Program-made: the position numbers and the translations under genes
The notes under the pieces: generated by a model
The model's database searches: none
Seen by the model: only the letters and a program-made list of their open reading frames with translations
Told to the model about the DNA's origin: nothing
Assembly (NCBI GenBank): GCA_019242385.1
Contig: JAFAVO010000042.1
Coordinates: forward strand, 1-18,499
Direction: 5' to 3'
DNA: 18,499 nt
Source of the DNA: Gammaproteobacteria bacterium
Lineage (GTDB): Bacteria > Pseudomonadota > Gammaproteobacteria > Steroidobacterales > Steroidobacteraceae
Shown: piece after piece, positions 7,671-15,811 of the stretch
Numbering within the stretch: the stretch's first letter is position 1
Layout: every line of letters starts with the position of its first letter

Positions 7671-9203
7671 TCAACCTGGCGCGGGCGGGCGCAGCGCGCG
7701 CTCGCTGAAGTAGCGCGCCAGGGCGCGCGCCTCTGCCGAGCCATCCGCGAGCGCCACGTAGCTGTCGGGCCGCAGCAGATAGAGCGCATCGCGCTCGAGC
7801 CCTGCCGCCCCGTGCGCTGCGCTCCAGGAAAAGGAGTGCAGCGGCAGGCCGAGCGCCGTGCAGGCGGCGCGCAGCTCGGCCGAGGCCTCACCATACACGT
7901 GCGCCTGCCAGCTGATCGCTGCAAGCGACGCGTGATTGTCATGGCTATCGTGCACGACCCACGGCAGGCGGTCCCCACCGTGAACCTCCCCCGCAACGCC
8001 AGCGCTGAGCGCCGATCCGCGGTAATTCACCATGATCTGCGACACCGTCCGGAACAGGTATTCGCGCACTGCCTCGAGCGATACGACCCGGGCAAACAGC
8101 GTCGGTGCGAGACGTGTGCGCACCAGGTCCGCAAGCTTGCCCTGCGCCGTGGCGAACGTGAACACGCGATCGGTGGTCGCCACCAGTCGTTGCGCGAAGC
8201 CGATGCGCTCGCTCTCGTAAGTCGCCAGCAGCCTCTCATCGGCATGACCGCGAAGCACCGCTGCGAGCTTCCAGGCGAGGTTGATGGCATCGCCGATACC
8301 GGTGTTCATCCCCTGTCCGCCTACCGGACTGTGGATGTGGGCGGCATCGCCGAGCAGGAAGACCCGCGCGCGACTGAAGTGGCCGCTGACGCGGTGGTGG
8401 ACGCGGTAGGTGGAGAACCAGTTCACCCGGTCGATTGTGAGGCGCAGATTGCGGATGGCCCGCTGGCTGACGTCCTCGAAGCGAAGATTCTCCGGATGCT
8501 CGGCACGCTCGTCCTGGACGGTGCCGATGAGTCGCGCGTGTCCTGCACCGGCGAGCGGGAACACGGCGAGAAAATCCGCCTCGTCCAGATCGACGTGCAC
8601 CTCGCCATCGATCGGCGCACCGGCGCCGGCTATATCGGCGACGTAGAACACGTGCCGGTATGTACCACCTGGAAAGCCCGTGCCGAGCGCCTCGCGCACC
8701 ATCGAGCGCGCGCCATCGCAACCGGCAAGGTAACGGAACTCGGCGATCTCCTCCTTTCCTTCCGCCGTTCGCAGCTGCACACGCACCTGATCGCCGAGGT
8801 CCGTGAAGGCGGTAAGCTCGGTGCGACGCTCGACCGAGACCCCGAGCTGCTGCAGATGCGCAATCAGCAGCCGCTCATGCTCGTCCTGCGGGTAGATCTC
8901 GAGAAAAGGATAGGGCGTCAGGTCCGAGCCGATGCTGCCGAAGGCCACACGCGCGGCGCGCTCCCCACGCGACCACAGGTTGACCGCAGGTACCCTGTGG
9001 CCCCTCTCGAGCACCTCTTCAGTCAGATCGAGCTGGCGGTAGAGCTCGAGCGTGCGGGCCTGCACCGCGAGCGCGCGCGAGGTGGTGCCGGGCGCGCCGC
9101 TCCGGTCGATGATGCGCACGCCGATACCCTGACGGGTCAGCCACAGCGCCAGCACCAGCCCGGTGGGGCCGGCACCGGCGATGATGACTTCGGGACGAGC
9201 CAT
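7671..9203 (-). CDS. FAD-dependent monooxygenase (PheA/TfdB-type aromatic-ring hydroxylase)
   Basis: This is a 510-residue class A flavoprotein hydroxylase. The N-terminal FAD motif GAGPTG is at residues 10-15 with an acidic residue (Asp33) at the end of the second strand. The DG motif GCDGARSMVR is at 161-170. The GD motif GDAAHIHSPVGGQGMNTG is at 285-302. A C-terminal thioredoxin-like region (about 430-505) is typical of the phenol hydroxylase/TfdB and polyketide-tailoring members. Such enzymes use NAD(P)H and O2 to hydroxylate an aromatic or polyketide-like substrate; the substrate cannot be told from sequence. The start at 9203 follows the kinase stop by 20 bp on the same strand, so the two are probably co-transcribed. 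No strong ribosome binding site lies in that gap. No ring-cleavage or other catabolic gene is nearby. Confidence 0.92.
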   Translation of the reverse strand: MARPEVIIAGAGPTGLVLALWLTRQGIGVRIIDRSGAPGTTSRALAVQARTLELYRQLDLTEEVLERGHRVPAVNLWSRGERAARVAFGSIGSDLTPYPFLEIYPQDEHERLLIAHLQQLGVSVERRTELTAFTDLGDQVRVQLRTAEGKEEIAEFRYLAGCDGARSMVREALGTGFPGGTYRHVFYVADIAGAGAPIDGEVHVDLDEADFLAVFPLAGAGHARLIGTVQDERAEHPENLRFEDVSQRAIRNLRLTIDRVNWFSTYRVHHRVSGHFSRARVFLLGDAAHIHSPVGGQGMNTGIGDAINLAWKLAAVLRGHADERLLATYESERIGFAQRLVATTDRVFTFATAQGKLADLVRTRLAPTLFARVVSLEAVREYLFRTVSQIMVNYRGSALSAGVAGEVHGGDRLPWVVHDSHDNHASLAAISWQAHVYGEASAELRAACTALGLPLHSFSWSAAHGAAGLERDALYLLRPDSYVALADGSAEARALARYFSERALRPPAPG

Positions 9204-9223
9204 GGCTCGGCCGCTGTCGCGGC

Positions 9224-11836
9224 TCAGATCGGCTCAGAGCAGATGATATTGACCGTCAGGTATTGCTCGCCTGGGCTGACGGTGATGTCGTGGCGCACTT
9301 CCCGGTATCCCTCACGTGTGCCGATAACCGTGTAGTGTCCGGGCCTGAGCTCGATGTCGCGCCGAGCGAAGGTCCCGAAGCTGCCGACCGTCGGGATCGT
9401 GACCTGCGTCCGGTTGTCCGACACGAGCGCCAGGCGCACCGGCTTGTCGAGCCCAGGCATCAATGCGGTCAGCCGCGCGATCTGCGTGCGCAGCACCGGG
9501 CCCGAGTCGGCTTGCTGCTGGGCATTCTGCAGCAGCACCGCTGCATCATCGCGCAGCCGTGGATTCGAGAGCCGGTCGGGATGATCGATCAGTGCCTGCA
9601 GCGAGTCACCGAGCTGCAGGCGAGCACCCGCCCGCGCCCGACCCTCCTGGGCCCAGCCCATAGAGGAGTCCTGCCGGAGGACAGCATCGTAGGCATCGAT
9701 GGCGTCCTGCCAGCGCTCCTCGTCTTCCAGGTCCTCCGCCTCCGCCCGCCGCACGGAAAGCGTGTGGCTCGCTCGCGCGGCTTCGACGCGCCGCAGTCCC
9801 TCACGCGCTTCCGGACCATCGGGCCGCAAGCCACGTGCGGTCTCGAAAGCCCGCCGGGCTTTCTCCAGCTGCCCGGCTCCGAGGGCCGCGAATCCTTCGC
9901 CAGCAGCACGTGCATAAGCGTCGTCCGAGAAGCTCGCGCCACCGCTGTCCTGGGGCTTCGCGGAGGTTGCAGCGGCAGAGGGCGCAGATGCCGGAGGCGA
10001 CGGAGGTGAGGGTCGCGCGGCGGCGGAAGCGGGGGCCTTCCCTTCCGGTGCGCCTCGCTCGATGGAGTCCAAAACGCTGGTCGCCTCCGCGAGGCGCTGC
10101 TGCGCCAGCGGCAGGCTGCCGGCATCACGCGCACCGACCGACTCGGCGGCGAGCCGGCGGGCTTTGGCGAGGTCCGCGGCGGCCCAGTTTGCCGCACCCC
10201 CAGCCTCGAGATAGGCGAACCGCCGGTCGAACTCCGTTCGATGCGACGCGAGCTGCGCAAGCGCCTCCGCATCGCCTGAGGCGCCGGGAAGCCCGGCGGG
10301 GATCAGCCCAGCGAGGGCACCCATATCGATATAGCGTGGGACCACGAACACCGCCGCGGCGCCGACAGCAAGGAGCGCGAGCACCCCTATCGCGAGTCGC
10401 GATCCGCTCCGCATCGGCTCGAACCGGGAGAGCTCGATCGCGGGACCGTCCCGAAGCTGATCCCATGCTTCCCGGTCTCCACTCTCCTTGCCGTCGGCTG
10501 CGAACAAAGAGGTGTCGGCGGGCGCCGGGGGCGTGTCCACACGCCGAGCGATGCGCTCGGGGCGCGGCGCGGCCGCCTCCGGCGCTGAGGGCAACGCCGG
10601 CCGTGAGGAGCGCAACTCCGGGCGCGAAGCGGGCGACTCCGGGCGCGCGCCGGATAACTCCGGTCGCGTGACGAGTAACTCCGGGCGCGCGCCGGATAAC
10701 TCCGGTCGCGTGACGGGTAACTCCGGTCGCGAGACCGGCGACTCAGACCTCGAGGGGGGCATCTCCGGTCGCGTGACGGGTAACTCCGGTCGCGAGAGCT
10801 GCGACTCAGACCTCGAGGGGGGCATCTCCGGTCGCGTGACGGGTAACTCCGGTCGCGAGACCGGCGACTCAGACCTCGAGGGGGGCAACTCCGGCCGCGT
10901 GACGGGCAGCTCGGGCAGTGGTGGCGGCGGCTCGTCCAGCTGCCTCGTGAGGTTCTCTTCGAGATGCCTCGTGAAATTGGAGCTGTCGTCCGGCAGCTCG
11001 GCGTCATCAAAGTCGAACGTCAGCGTGTCATTGAGCGCCGCATCGAGGTCATCGATCACCTCGCGCATTGAGCCCGGGCGCTCGCGCGGGTCCTTGGCCA
11101 GCATGCGGGCGATCAGCGCATCGAGCTGAGGCGGTATCTGCTCCGCCGGCACGAGCGGCGGCACTGGCTCCTCCTGAACGCGGCGGGCATCGAAATGCGG
11201 GTAGTGAGGGGGCCTGCGCGAGAGCAGCTCGTAAGCGAGCGCGCCCAGACCGTAGATATCGTCGGCAGGTGATGGAGGCTCGCCCCTCAATTGCTCTGGG
11301 CTCGCCGTAAAGGGCGAAAGGCCGCGAATCATGGAGTCGGTGCCTGGATCCAGGGCCAATCCCGAAACGCCGAAGTCGGCGAGCTTCACCCCTCCGCGCC
11401 CATCGAAAAGCACGTTACCGGGCTTGAGGTCGCGATGGATGACGCCGCGCTCGTGCGCGTGTTCCAGAGCCTGGGCGACCTCCATGAGGACGGGAACGAT
11501 CGCGAGGTAGCTCGCTCCGCGCAGCCGCCGCAGATCTCCGCCGCTCGCCAGCTCCATCGGCAAGAGGAACGTGCCGTCCTCGCGCTCCGGCTCGTATACC
11601 TTCAGGATGAATGGATGATCTAGCCGGCTCGCGCTCTCGTATTCATGCCGCAGCGCCTCCCAGGCCGCCGTAGTGCGCCCGGCCGGCGGACGCAATATTT
11701 TCAGGGCGATATCATGTCCACGCTGCGGATCGAGCGCACGCCAGACCTCTCCCTGACCGCCGACGCCCAGCCGTTCCTGCAGGACGTAGCGCGCCTTGAT
11801 GAGTGGGGCCGGATTTGCCGTTGCCGCGTCGTTCAT
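9224..11836 (-). CDS. Membrane Ser/Thr protein kinase with repeat linker, TPR-like and PEGA-like C-terminus
   Basis: This is an 870-residue Hanks-type kinase. The glycine loop GVGGQGEV is at residues 24-31, catalytic Lys46 in ALKIL, Glu65 as likely alpha-C partner, HRDLKPGN at 134-141, DFG at 154-156 and SPE at 179-181, so all catalytic residues are present. Residues about 307-405 form a Pro/Ser/Thr/Arg-rich heptad repeat of type RPELPVT. A single hydrophobic helix at about 480-502 (LAIGVLALLAVGAAAVFVV) places the kinase in the cytoplasm and the rest outside the inner membrane. Residues about 655-790 are helical and TPR-like. The last 70 residues (from VRLALVSDNRTQ, with LRPGHYTVIGTREGY) resemble a PEGA domain. 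The start is the ATG at 11836 with a weak upstream ribosome binding site. It shares strand and a 20-bp spacing with the flavin hydroxylase. Confidence 0.93.
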   Translation of the reverse strand: MNDAATANPAPLIKARYVLQERLGVGGQGEVWRALDPQRGHDIALKILRPPAGRTTAAWEALRHEYESASRLDHPFILKVYEPEREDGTFLLPMELASGGDLRRLRGASYLAIVPVLMEVAQALEHAHERGVIHRDLKPGNVLFDGRGGVKLADFGVSGLALDPGTDSMIRGLSPFTASPEQLRGEPPSPADDIYGLGALAYELLSRRPPHYPHFDARRVQEEPVPPLVPAEQIPPQLDALIARMLAKDPRERPGSMREVIDDLDAALNDTLTFDFDDAELPDDSSNFTRHLEENLTRQLDEPPPPLPELPVTRPELPPSRSESPVSRPELPVTRPEMPPSRSESQLSRPELPVTRPEMPPSRSESPVSRPELPVTRPELSGARPELLVTRPELSGARPESPASRPELRSSRPALPSAPEAAAPRPERIARRVDTPPAPADTSLFAADGKESGDREAWDQLRDGPAIELSRFEPMRSGSRLAIGVLALLAVGAAAVFVVPRYIDMGALAGLIPAGLPGASGDAEALAQLASHRTEFDRRFAYLEAGGAANWAAADLAKARRLAAESVGARDAGSLPLAQQRLAEATSVLDSIERGAPEGKAPASAAARPSPPSPPASAPSAAATSAKPQDSGGASFSDDAYARAAGEGFAALGAGQLEKARRAFETARGLRPDGPEAREGLRRVEAARASHTLSVRRAEAEDLEDEERWQDAIDAYDAVLRQDSSMGWAQEGRARAGARLQLGDSLQALIDHPDRLSNPRLRDDAAVLLQNAQQQADSGPVLRTQIARLTALMPGLDKPVRLALVSDNRTQVTIPTVGSFGTFARRDIELRPGHYTVIGTREGYREVRHDITVSPGEQYLTVNIICSEPI
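10620..10915. repeat. Nested 21/63-bp in-frame tandem repeat inside the kinase gene
   Basis: A 21-bp unit (for example GGTCGCGTGACGGGTAACTC plus C on the plus strand) recurs in strict 21-bp phase and encodes one heptad of the RPELPVT type. A higher-order 63-bp unit starts at 10704, 10767, 10830 and, more diverged, 10893. The first three copies differ from each other at only one to three positions. A further pair of 21-bp units is offset by 42 bp at 10662. The frame is kept throughout, so copy-number change would alter linker length without breaking the kinase. Confidence 0.92.
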
Positions 11837-11898
11837 GAGCCACGACCCGTGCCGCAGCGGCTATCAGCGGCACGCGAACCTCCGGCGCAAAATGCGTT

Positions 11899-11925
11899 CA
11901 GTTGGCCAATCTCCGCGGTTGGGCC
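11899..11925. promoter_or_regulatory. Paired TTGGCCAA-type palindromes upstream of the kinase gene
   Basis: Within about 27 bases there are two near-identical palindromes, TTGGCCAA and TTGGGCCAA, separated by about ten bases. They lie some 65-90 bases before the kinase start in the gap after the radical SAM gene. Position and symmetry suggest an operator. No regulator is encoded in the window and no clear promoter hexamers could be placed. Confidence 0.22.
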
Positions 11926-11980
11926 AAACGTCGATTGTAATGGAGGGCAGGGTGAACGGCCCCTGACCGCAGCCCGGCCG

Positions 11981-13066
11981 CTATAGCCCGAGGTGCAGCT
12001 GCGCCCCGCCAAGCCCCGGCGGCCGGAACGATACCCTCCTCAGGGGCTCTCGAGGGCCGGAGTTCAGCGCGAGCCGGCGGCAGGCCAACCGGAAGCGGTT
12101 GCTCAGCAGCTGAGCATAGGGGCCGGTGCCGCGCATGCGTGTACCGAAGGTCGAATCATAGTCGCGGCCCCCCCGCATCTCGCGAATCAGCGACATCACG
12201 TGGGCCGCGCGGTCGGGGTAGTGCTGGGCCAGCCACTCGCGAAACAGCTGTTTGATCTCGTAGGGCAGACGCAGCAGCACGTAGCCCGCCCACCGCGTGC
12301 CGGCGGTCGCCGCCGCTTCGAGGATGGATTCGAGCTCGTGGTCGTTCAGTGCAGGGATCATGGGTGCGGCCATCACCGCCGTGGGCACTCCGGCGGCGTT
12401 GAGTGCCGCCAGGGTGCGCAGCCGTGCCCGCGGAGATGCGGCCTGCGGTTCCATCACGCGCTTCAGTTCCGTGTCGAGCGTGGTGACACTGACGGCCACA
12501 CTCACCAGGTGATCGCGAGCCATGTCCGTCAGCAAATCCAGATCCCGCAGCACCAATGCGCTCTTCGTAATGATGGCGACGGGGTGACGCGTTCGCGCCA
12601 GCACCTCGAGGATTGCACGGGTTACCCCCATGCGCCGCTCAACAGGCTGGTATGGATCGGTATTGGCACCGAGAGTAATGGACTTGCAGACGTAGCCCGG
12701 CCGGGCGAGCTCCGTCTCCAGGACTTTTGCTGCGTCCGCCTTGTAGAAGAGACGGCTTTCAAAGTCGAGGCCAGGCGAAAGACCCATGTAGGCATGGCTC
12801 GGGCGGGCGTAGCAATACGGGCACGCATGAGAGCATCCGCGGTACGGGTTGATCGACTGCTCAAAGGGAATATCGGGCGAGTCGTTCGTGCTGATCACGC
12901 CACGCGCCCGGTCCGGCTCGAGGGTCGTCGGAATGCTCTCGGGCACCTCGTCCTGATACCAACCGTCGTCCACCTGTTCGAGCTGCTGCTTCTCGAATCG
13001 GCCGGCCGGGTTCGAGAGCGCTCCCCGGCCCTTGAATGACTGCTGACCGATGATGCTGCGGCCCAT
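11981..13066 (-). CDS. PA0069-family radical SAM protein
   Basis: This is a 361-residue protein from the ATG at 13066 (MGRSIIGQQSFKGRG). The cluster-binding motif is GCSHACPYCYAR with Cys78, Cys82 and Cys85, the CxxxCxxC pattern that ligates a 4Fe-4S cluster for S-adenosylmethionine cleavage. Other family marks are NPYRGCSH, the SHAYMGLSPGLDFE stretch after the cluster motif, and TLGANTDPYQPVER. The arrangement matches the PA0069 (Rv2578c-like) proteins, distantly related to spore photoproduct lyase; substrate and role are not established. The open frame extends upstream to 13312, but that extension has no family similarity and runs into the 13-bp repeat array. The ATG at 13102 is an alternative start. 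No convincing ribosome binding site precedes either. Confidence 0.9.
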   Translation of the reverse strand: MGRSIIGQQSFKGRGALSNPAGRFEKQQLEQVDDGWYQDEVPESIPTTLEPDRARGVISTNDSPDIPFEQSINPYRGCSHACPYCYARPSHAYMGLSPGLDFESRLFYKADAAKVLETELARPGYVCKSITLGANTDPYQPVERRMGVTRAILEVLARTRHPVAIITKSALVLRDLDLLTDMARDHLVSVAVSVTTLDTELKRVMEPQAASPRARLRTLAALNAAGVPTAVMAAPMIPALNDHELESILEAAATAGTRWAGYVLLRLPYEIKQLFREWLAQHYPDRAAHVMSLIREMRGGRDYDSTFGTRMRGTGPYAQLLSNRFRLACRRLALNSGPREPLRRVSFRPPGLGGAQLHLGL

Positions 13067-13462
13067 TGCGCGACTGTACACCCATACAGTCCCGATTCGC
13101 ATGGCCCCGCTTGGACTGGGGGGCGTGCGGCCTCGTACAGCCCAAGGCCTAGCTCTGCGCGGCTCCCTTCGACATGCCTGCGCCGGCTGGCCCTGCGGCA
13201 GGACCTGTGTGCTACGCACGCCGCAAGGCCATGCGCATGACGAATGCGCATCAACCATGCGCACGACCAATGCGCGCGAGGCGCATGACCGATGCGCACG
13301 AACCATGCGCACGAACCATGCGCATCAACTATGCGCATGAACCATGCGCATCAACCATGCGCATGCCCCCGCGGGCATGGACCCGCAGCACGCGCAGCTT
13401 CGGAACCGGGCTCGTCTCCCGGAACTAGTCCGGCAGCAGTCTCGGCAGGAGGGGCGGGCTGG
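13067..13462. other. 396-bp gap without a convincing gene
   Basis: This stretch lies between the start of the radical SAM gene and the stop of the DUF4870-like gene, both on the minus strand. Its main content is the 13-bp repeat array at 13231-13369. A weak inverted repeat CCGGG/CCCGG lies near 13412-13428, downstream of the DUF4870-like stop, without a T-tract. Open frames here on either strand are low-complexity translations of the repeat (His/Ala/Cys/Met-rich) and are not supported as genes. Confidence 0.7.
13231..13369. repeat. Array of eleven 13-bp repeats with ATGCGCAT palindromic core
   Basis: Copies of ATGCGC begin at 13231, 13244, 13257, 13270, 13292, 13305, 13318, 13331, 13344 and 13357. 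A degenerate copy (AGGCGCAT) begins at 13279. Spacing is exactly 13 bp except for one unit shortened to 9. The consensus unit is ATGCGCATCAACC, with CAT/CAC and TCAA/CGAA/TGAA variants. The core ATGCGCAT is a perfect palindrome, so each unit could bind a dimer. The array starts about 165 bp upstream of the radical SAM start codon. It could be an operator array or a minisatellite. Confidence 0.93.
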
Positions 13463-13843
13463 CTACTTGACCAGCCGCAACGACAACGGATAACGGTAGG
13501 GATGCCCTTCACTCGCCTTGATGGCGGCGATGAGCATCATGACCAGCCAGGTGATGAACAGGGCGGTGCCCAGCAGAAAGCCGACGAACACCAGCGTGAG
13601 GAGCATGCACGCGAGCGCACCGAGCAGCACGGAGATATTGAAGTTGAGGGCTTCCTTGGCGTGCTCGGCGACGAACGGCGACCCGTCCCGGCGTGACAAC
13701 CACACGATCAGCGGGCCGACCACGATACCTACGAGGGGCACGACGAGCCCGGCGAGCGCCGAGAGGTGCGCCAGCATGCCCCAGGTACGCTCGTTCTCCG
13801 ACGGCGCGGCACCCGGGGTGGCGGGAGAGTTCGGGCCGTCCAT
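13463..13843 (-). CDS. DUF4870-like small membrane protein
   Basis: From the ATG at 13843 this is a 126-residue protein. After a short polar N-terminus, the segment ERTWGMLAHLSALAGLVVPL, then PLIVWLSRRDGSPFVAEHAK and EALNFNISVLL, is characteristic of the DUF4870 (Tic20-like) family. Three hydrophobic segments are visible: about residues 28-50, 67-95 and 98-112. The C-terminus (HPYRYPLSLRLVK) resembles the usual family ending. The function of the family is unknown. A GTG at 13864 would extend it by seven residues; neither start has a good ribosome binding site, and I prefer the ATG. It lies 47 bp after the BtuB-like stop on the same strand with no evident terminator between, so it may belong to the cobalamin-controlled transcript. 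Confidence 0.85.
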   Translation of the reverse strand: MDGPNSPATPGAAPSENERTWGMLAHLSALAGLVVPLVGIVVGPLIVWLSRRDGSPFVAEHAKEALNFNISVLLGALACMLLTLVFVGFLLGTALFITWLVMMLIAAIKASEGHPYRYPLSLRLVK

Positions 13844-13890
13844 ACGACGGCGCAAGAGTACCACTCCGACCGTGGCCGGGCGCAGCCGCC

Positions 13891-15807
13891 CTATAACGTG
13901 AGCCTGATGCCCGCGTAGGCTCCGAGGCTCGGTTGCAGAAACCCGATGGGGTTCTCGTAGTGCCGGTCGAAAAGGTTATTGACACGGCCGAAGAGGGTGA
14001 GATGCGCGTTGAGGTCGTAGCTGGTGGCGATGTTCACGGTGGTGTAGCCCGGGGCATCGAGACGCGCAATGGAGAAATCCCGGTTGCCATCGACCCAGGT
14101 GCCGACGGCGAGCACATCGAGGCTGACCTGCCAGGCGCTGGTCAGACGCCACTGCGCGAGCACAGTGCCCTTGTGCTTCGGCCGCCGCAGCAGCTCCTGC
14201 TGTGAGACCTCGTCCCTGGCCTCGGTGTAGGTGTAATCCAGGCGCAGCGTGACTTGAGTAAGCGGTTGCCAGGCGACGAAGCTCTCGATTCCGTCGGTGG
14301 TCGCCTCGCCGATGTTGGCGTAGGTGGTGCCGGTCACGTCCGTGGTGATCAGATCGTGAATGCGGTTGTAGTAGTAAGTCGCGCCGAAGCGCACCACTCC
14401 ATGGCCGAGCCCCTGCTCGAAGCCTGCGTCCCACCCGGTGCTGCTCTCGGGCTTGAGTTCGGGATTAGCGAAGAAGAAGGGCGGAAAGCTCTGGTAGAGC
14501 TCACTGAGCGTCGGAGCCTTGAATCCTGTGCCGACAGAGGCTTTCAGCTTGGTATCGCTGTCGGTGATCAGCCATGCCGGCGCAAACCGCCACGTGGTCT
14601 TGCCGCCGAAGCGGCTGTTGTCGTCATAGCGTACGTTGAGCGCCGAGAACAGGTGGGCACCTAGCTGGGATTGCAGCTCAGCGTACCCCGAGCCGATGTG
14701 CACGCTCGCGCTGATAGGCTCACTGATCTCGTCGCGTTCGTATTCGGCGCCCGTGACCAGCGTCTCTCCCTGGGCGAGCCTGAAGTTGCCCTGCCAGTCG
14801 GCCTTGCGCCGCTCGCCCGTGTTGAGCGCTGCAGGTGTCTGCGGCTCCACGGTCGAGGTGCGCGGGTGCGCATACGCCAGCCCGAAGGTCTGCTCGAGCA
14901 GCCCATCGAAGGCAATGCCATGCAGAGTGAACCGCGCGGAGGATGCGTCGGTCGCCGCCGTGGTCTGTTCGGCGGCCGGGACACCGGCGAACAGTGGCGG
15001 CGGGAAATCCTCGCCGGTCGTATGCAGGTGGATATCGCTGTAACGCGCGACCAGCCCGACATCCAGGTTGGAGGTGATGTCATAGCGCAGTTTGGTCGAG
15101 ACTGTCAGGTTGTCATTGTAGTCATCGTTGCGCGCCTCTCCGGGGGGCAGCAGGTCAAGCGGTGTGACCGGCGTGGCACCGGCATGGTAGTGGGCGACGT
15201 TCACGCTGTAGTGAAACGCGTCCTGCGAGCCGCTGACCCTCGCCGCCTGATTGAACGTCTCGAAGCTGCCGCCCTCGATGGCCGCCGTCAGCGACATGGG
15301 ACCCTGCCCGTTGTGAGTGATGATGTTGATGACTCCGCCGATGGCGTCCGAGCCGTACAGGCCGCTCTGCGGACCGCGCAGCACCTCGATGCTCTCGATG
15401 TCCGCCGTCAGCAGCTGGCCGAAATCGAAGGCACCGGTGGAGTTGCTCGGGTCGCTGACGTCGATGCCATCGATCAGCACCTTGGTGTGATTGGAGTTGG
15501 TGCCGCGGATGAAGACCGAGGTGACACCGCCGGGGCCGCCGGTCTGCACCACGTTCAGTCCCGGAACCGTCTTGAGCACATCGCTGATGGTGCGCTGCTG
15601 GCGCGCCTCGATGTCCGCGGCTGTGATGAGAGTGACGCTGCTCGCGATCTCGACTGCGGGTGTCGGCACCTTGGTTGCGCTGACGAGGACCGTCAGCTGC
15701 TCATCGCCATCCGCGGCGTGCGCTGCGCCGCAGAAGAACGCCGCGGCGAGCAGGCCGAGTGGGAGAGAACTGAGCCGACGCGGGGAGGCTTCGCGACCTG
15801 TTGACAT
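13891..15807 (-). CDS. btuB: TonB-dependent outer-membrane receptor, BtuB-like vitamin B12 transporter
   Basis: This is a 638-residue protein. The start is set at the ATG at 15807 because a strong AAGGAGC ribosome binding site precedes it and a signal peptide follows (core LPLGLLAAAFFCGAAHA, cleavage after about residue 31). The frame stays open to 15882, but that extension has neither. A TonB box-like segment (LTVLVSATK) lies at 38-46. The plug domain follows (SDVLKTVPGLNV, VFIRGTNSNHTKVLIDGIDV, IEVLRGPQSGLYGSDAIGGV). The rest is a beta-barrel ending YAGIRLTL, with the late-barrel signature GRVNNLFDRHYENPIGF near the C-terminus. E. coli BtuB is 614 residues, so the length fits. Such receptors import cobalamin across the outer membrane using TonB energy. 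The cobalamin riboswitch upstream supports the B12 assignment independently of homology. No btuCDF or cob genes are in the window. Confidence 0.93.
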   Translation of the reverse strand: MSTGREASPRRLSSLPLGLLAAAFFCGAAHAADGDEQLTVLVSATKVPTPAVEIASSVTLITAADIEARQQRTISDVLKTVPGLNVVQTGGPGGVTSVFIRGTNSNHTKVLIDGIDVSDPSNSTGAFDFGQLLTADIESIEVLRGPQSGLYGSDAIGGVINIITHNGQGPMSLTAAIEGGSFETFNQAARVSGSQDAFHYSVNVAHYHAGATPVTPLDLLPPGEARNDDYNDNLTVSTKLRYDITSNLDVGLVARYSDIHLHTTGEDFPPPLFAGVPAAEQTTAATDASSARFTLHGIAFDGLLEQTFGLAYAHPRTSTVEPQTPAALNTGERRKADWQGNFRLAQGETLVTGAEYERDEISEPISASVHIGSGYAELQSQLGAHLFSALNVRYDDNSRFGGKTTWRFAPAWLITDSDTKLKASVGTGFKAPTLSELYQSFPPFFFANPELKPESSTGWDAGFEQGLGHGVVRFGATYYYNRIHDLITTDVTGTTYANIGEATTDGIESFVAWQPLTQVTLRLDYTYTEARDEVSQQELLRRPKHKGTVLAQWRLTSAWQVSLDVLAVGTWVDGNRDFSIARLDAPGYTTVNIATSYDLNAHLTLFGRVNNLFDRHYENPIGFLQPSLGAYAGIRLTL

Positions 15808-15811
15808 GACG

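Noticed and set aside
7572..9335. A 587-codon plus-strand open frame opposite the flavin hydroxylase
   Set aside because: The minus-strand protein has all hydroxylase motifs; the plus frame gives an Arg/Glu/Ala-rich product typical of antisense frames in high-GC genes.
10488..11129. A plus-strand frame of Ser/Gly/Arg repeats (NSGRVTG type) opposite the kinase
   Set aside because: It is the reverse translation of the kinase linker repeat; the minus frame is clearly coding, with kinase motifs before the repeat and conserved regions after it.
13067..13340. N-terminal extensions and small His/Ala/Cys/Met-rich frames running through the 13-bp repeat array
   Set aside because: The 13-bp repeat lacks stop codons in several frames, so open frames are expected by composition; no family similarity or ribosome binding site supports them.
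13231..13369. CRISPR array
   Set aside because: Units are 13 bp and contiguous, with no unique spacers of typical length and no cas genes.
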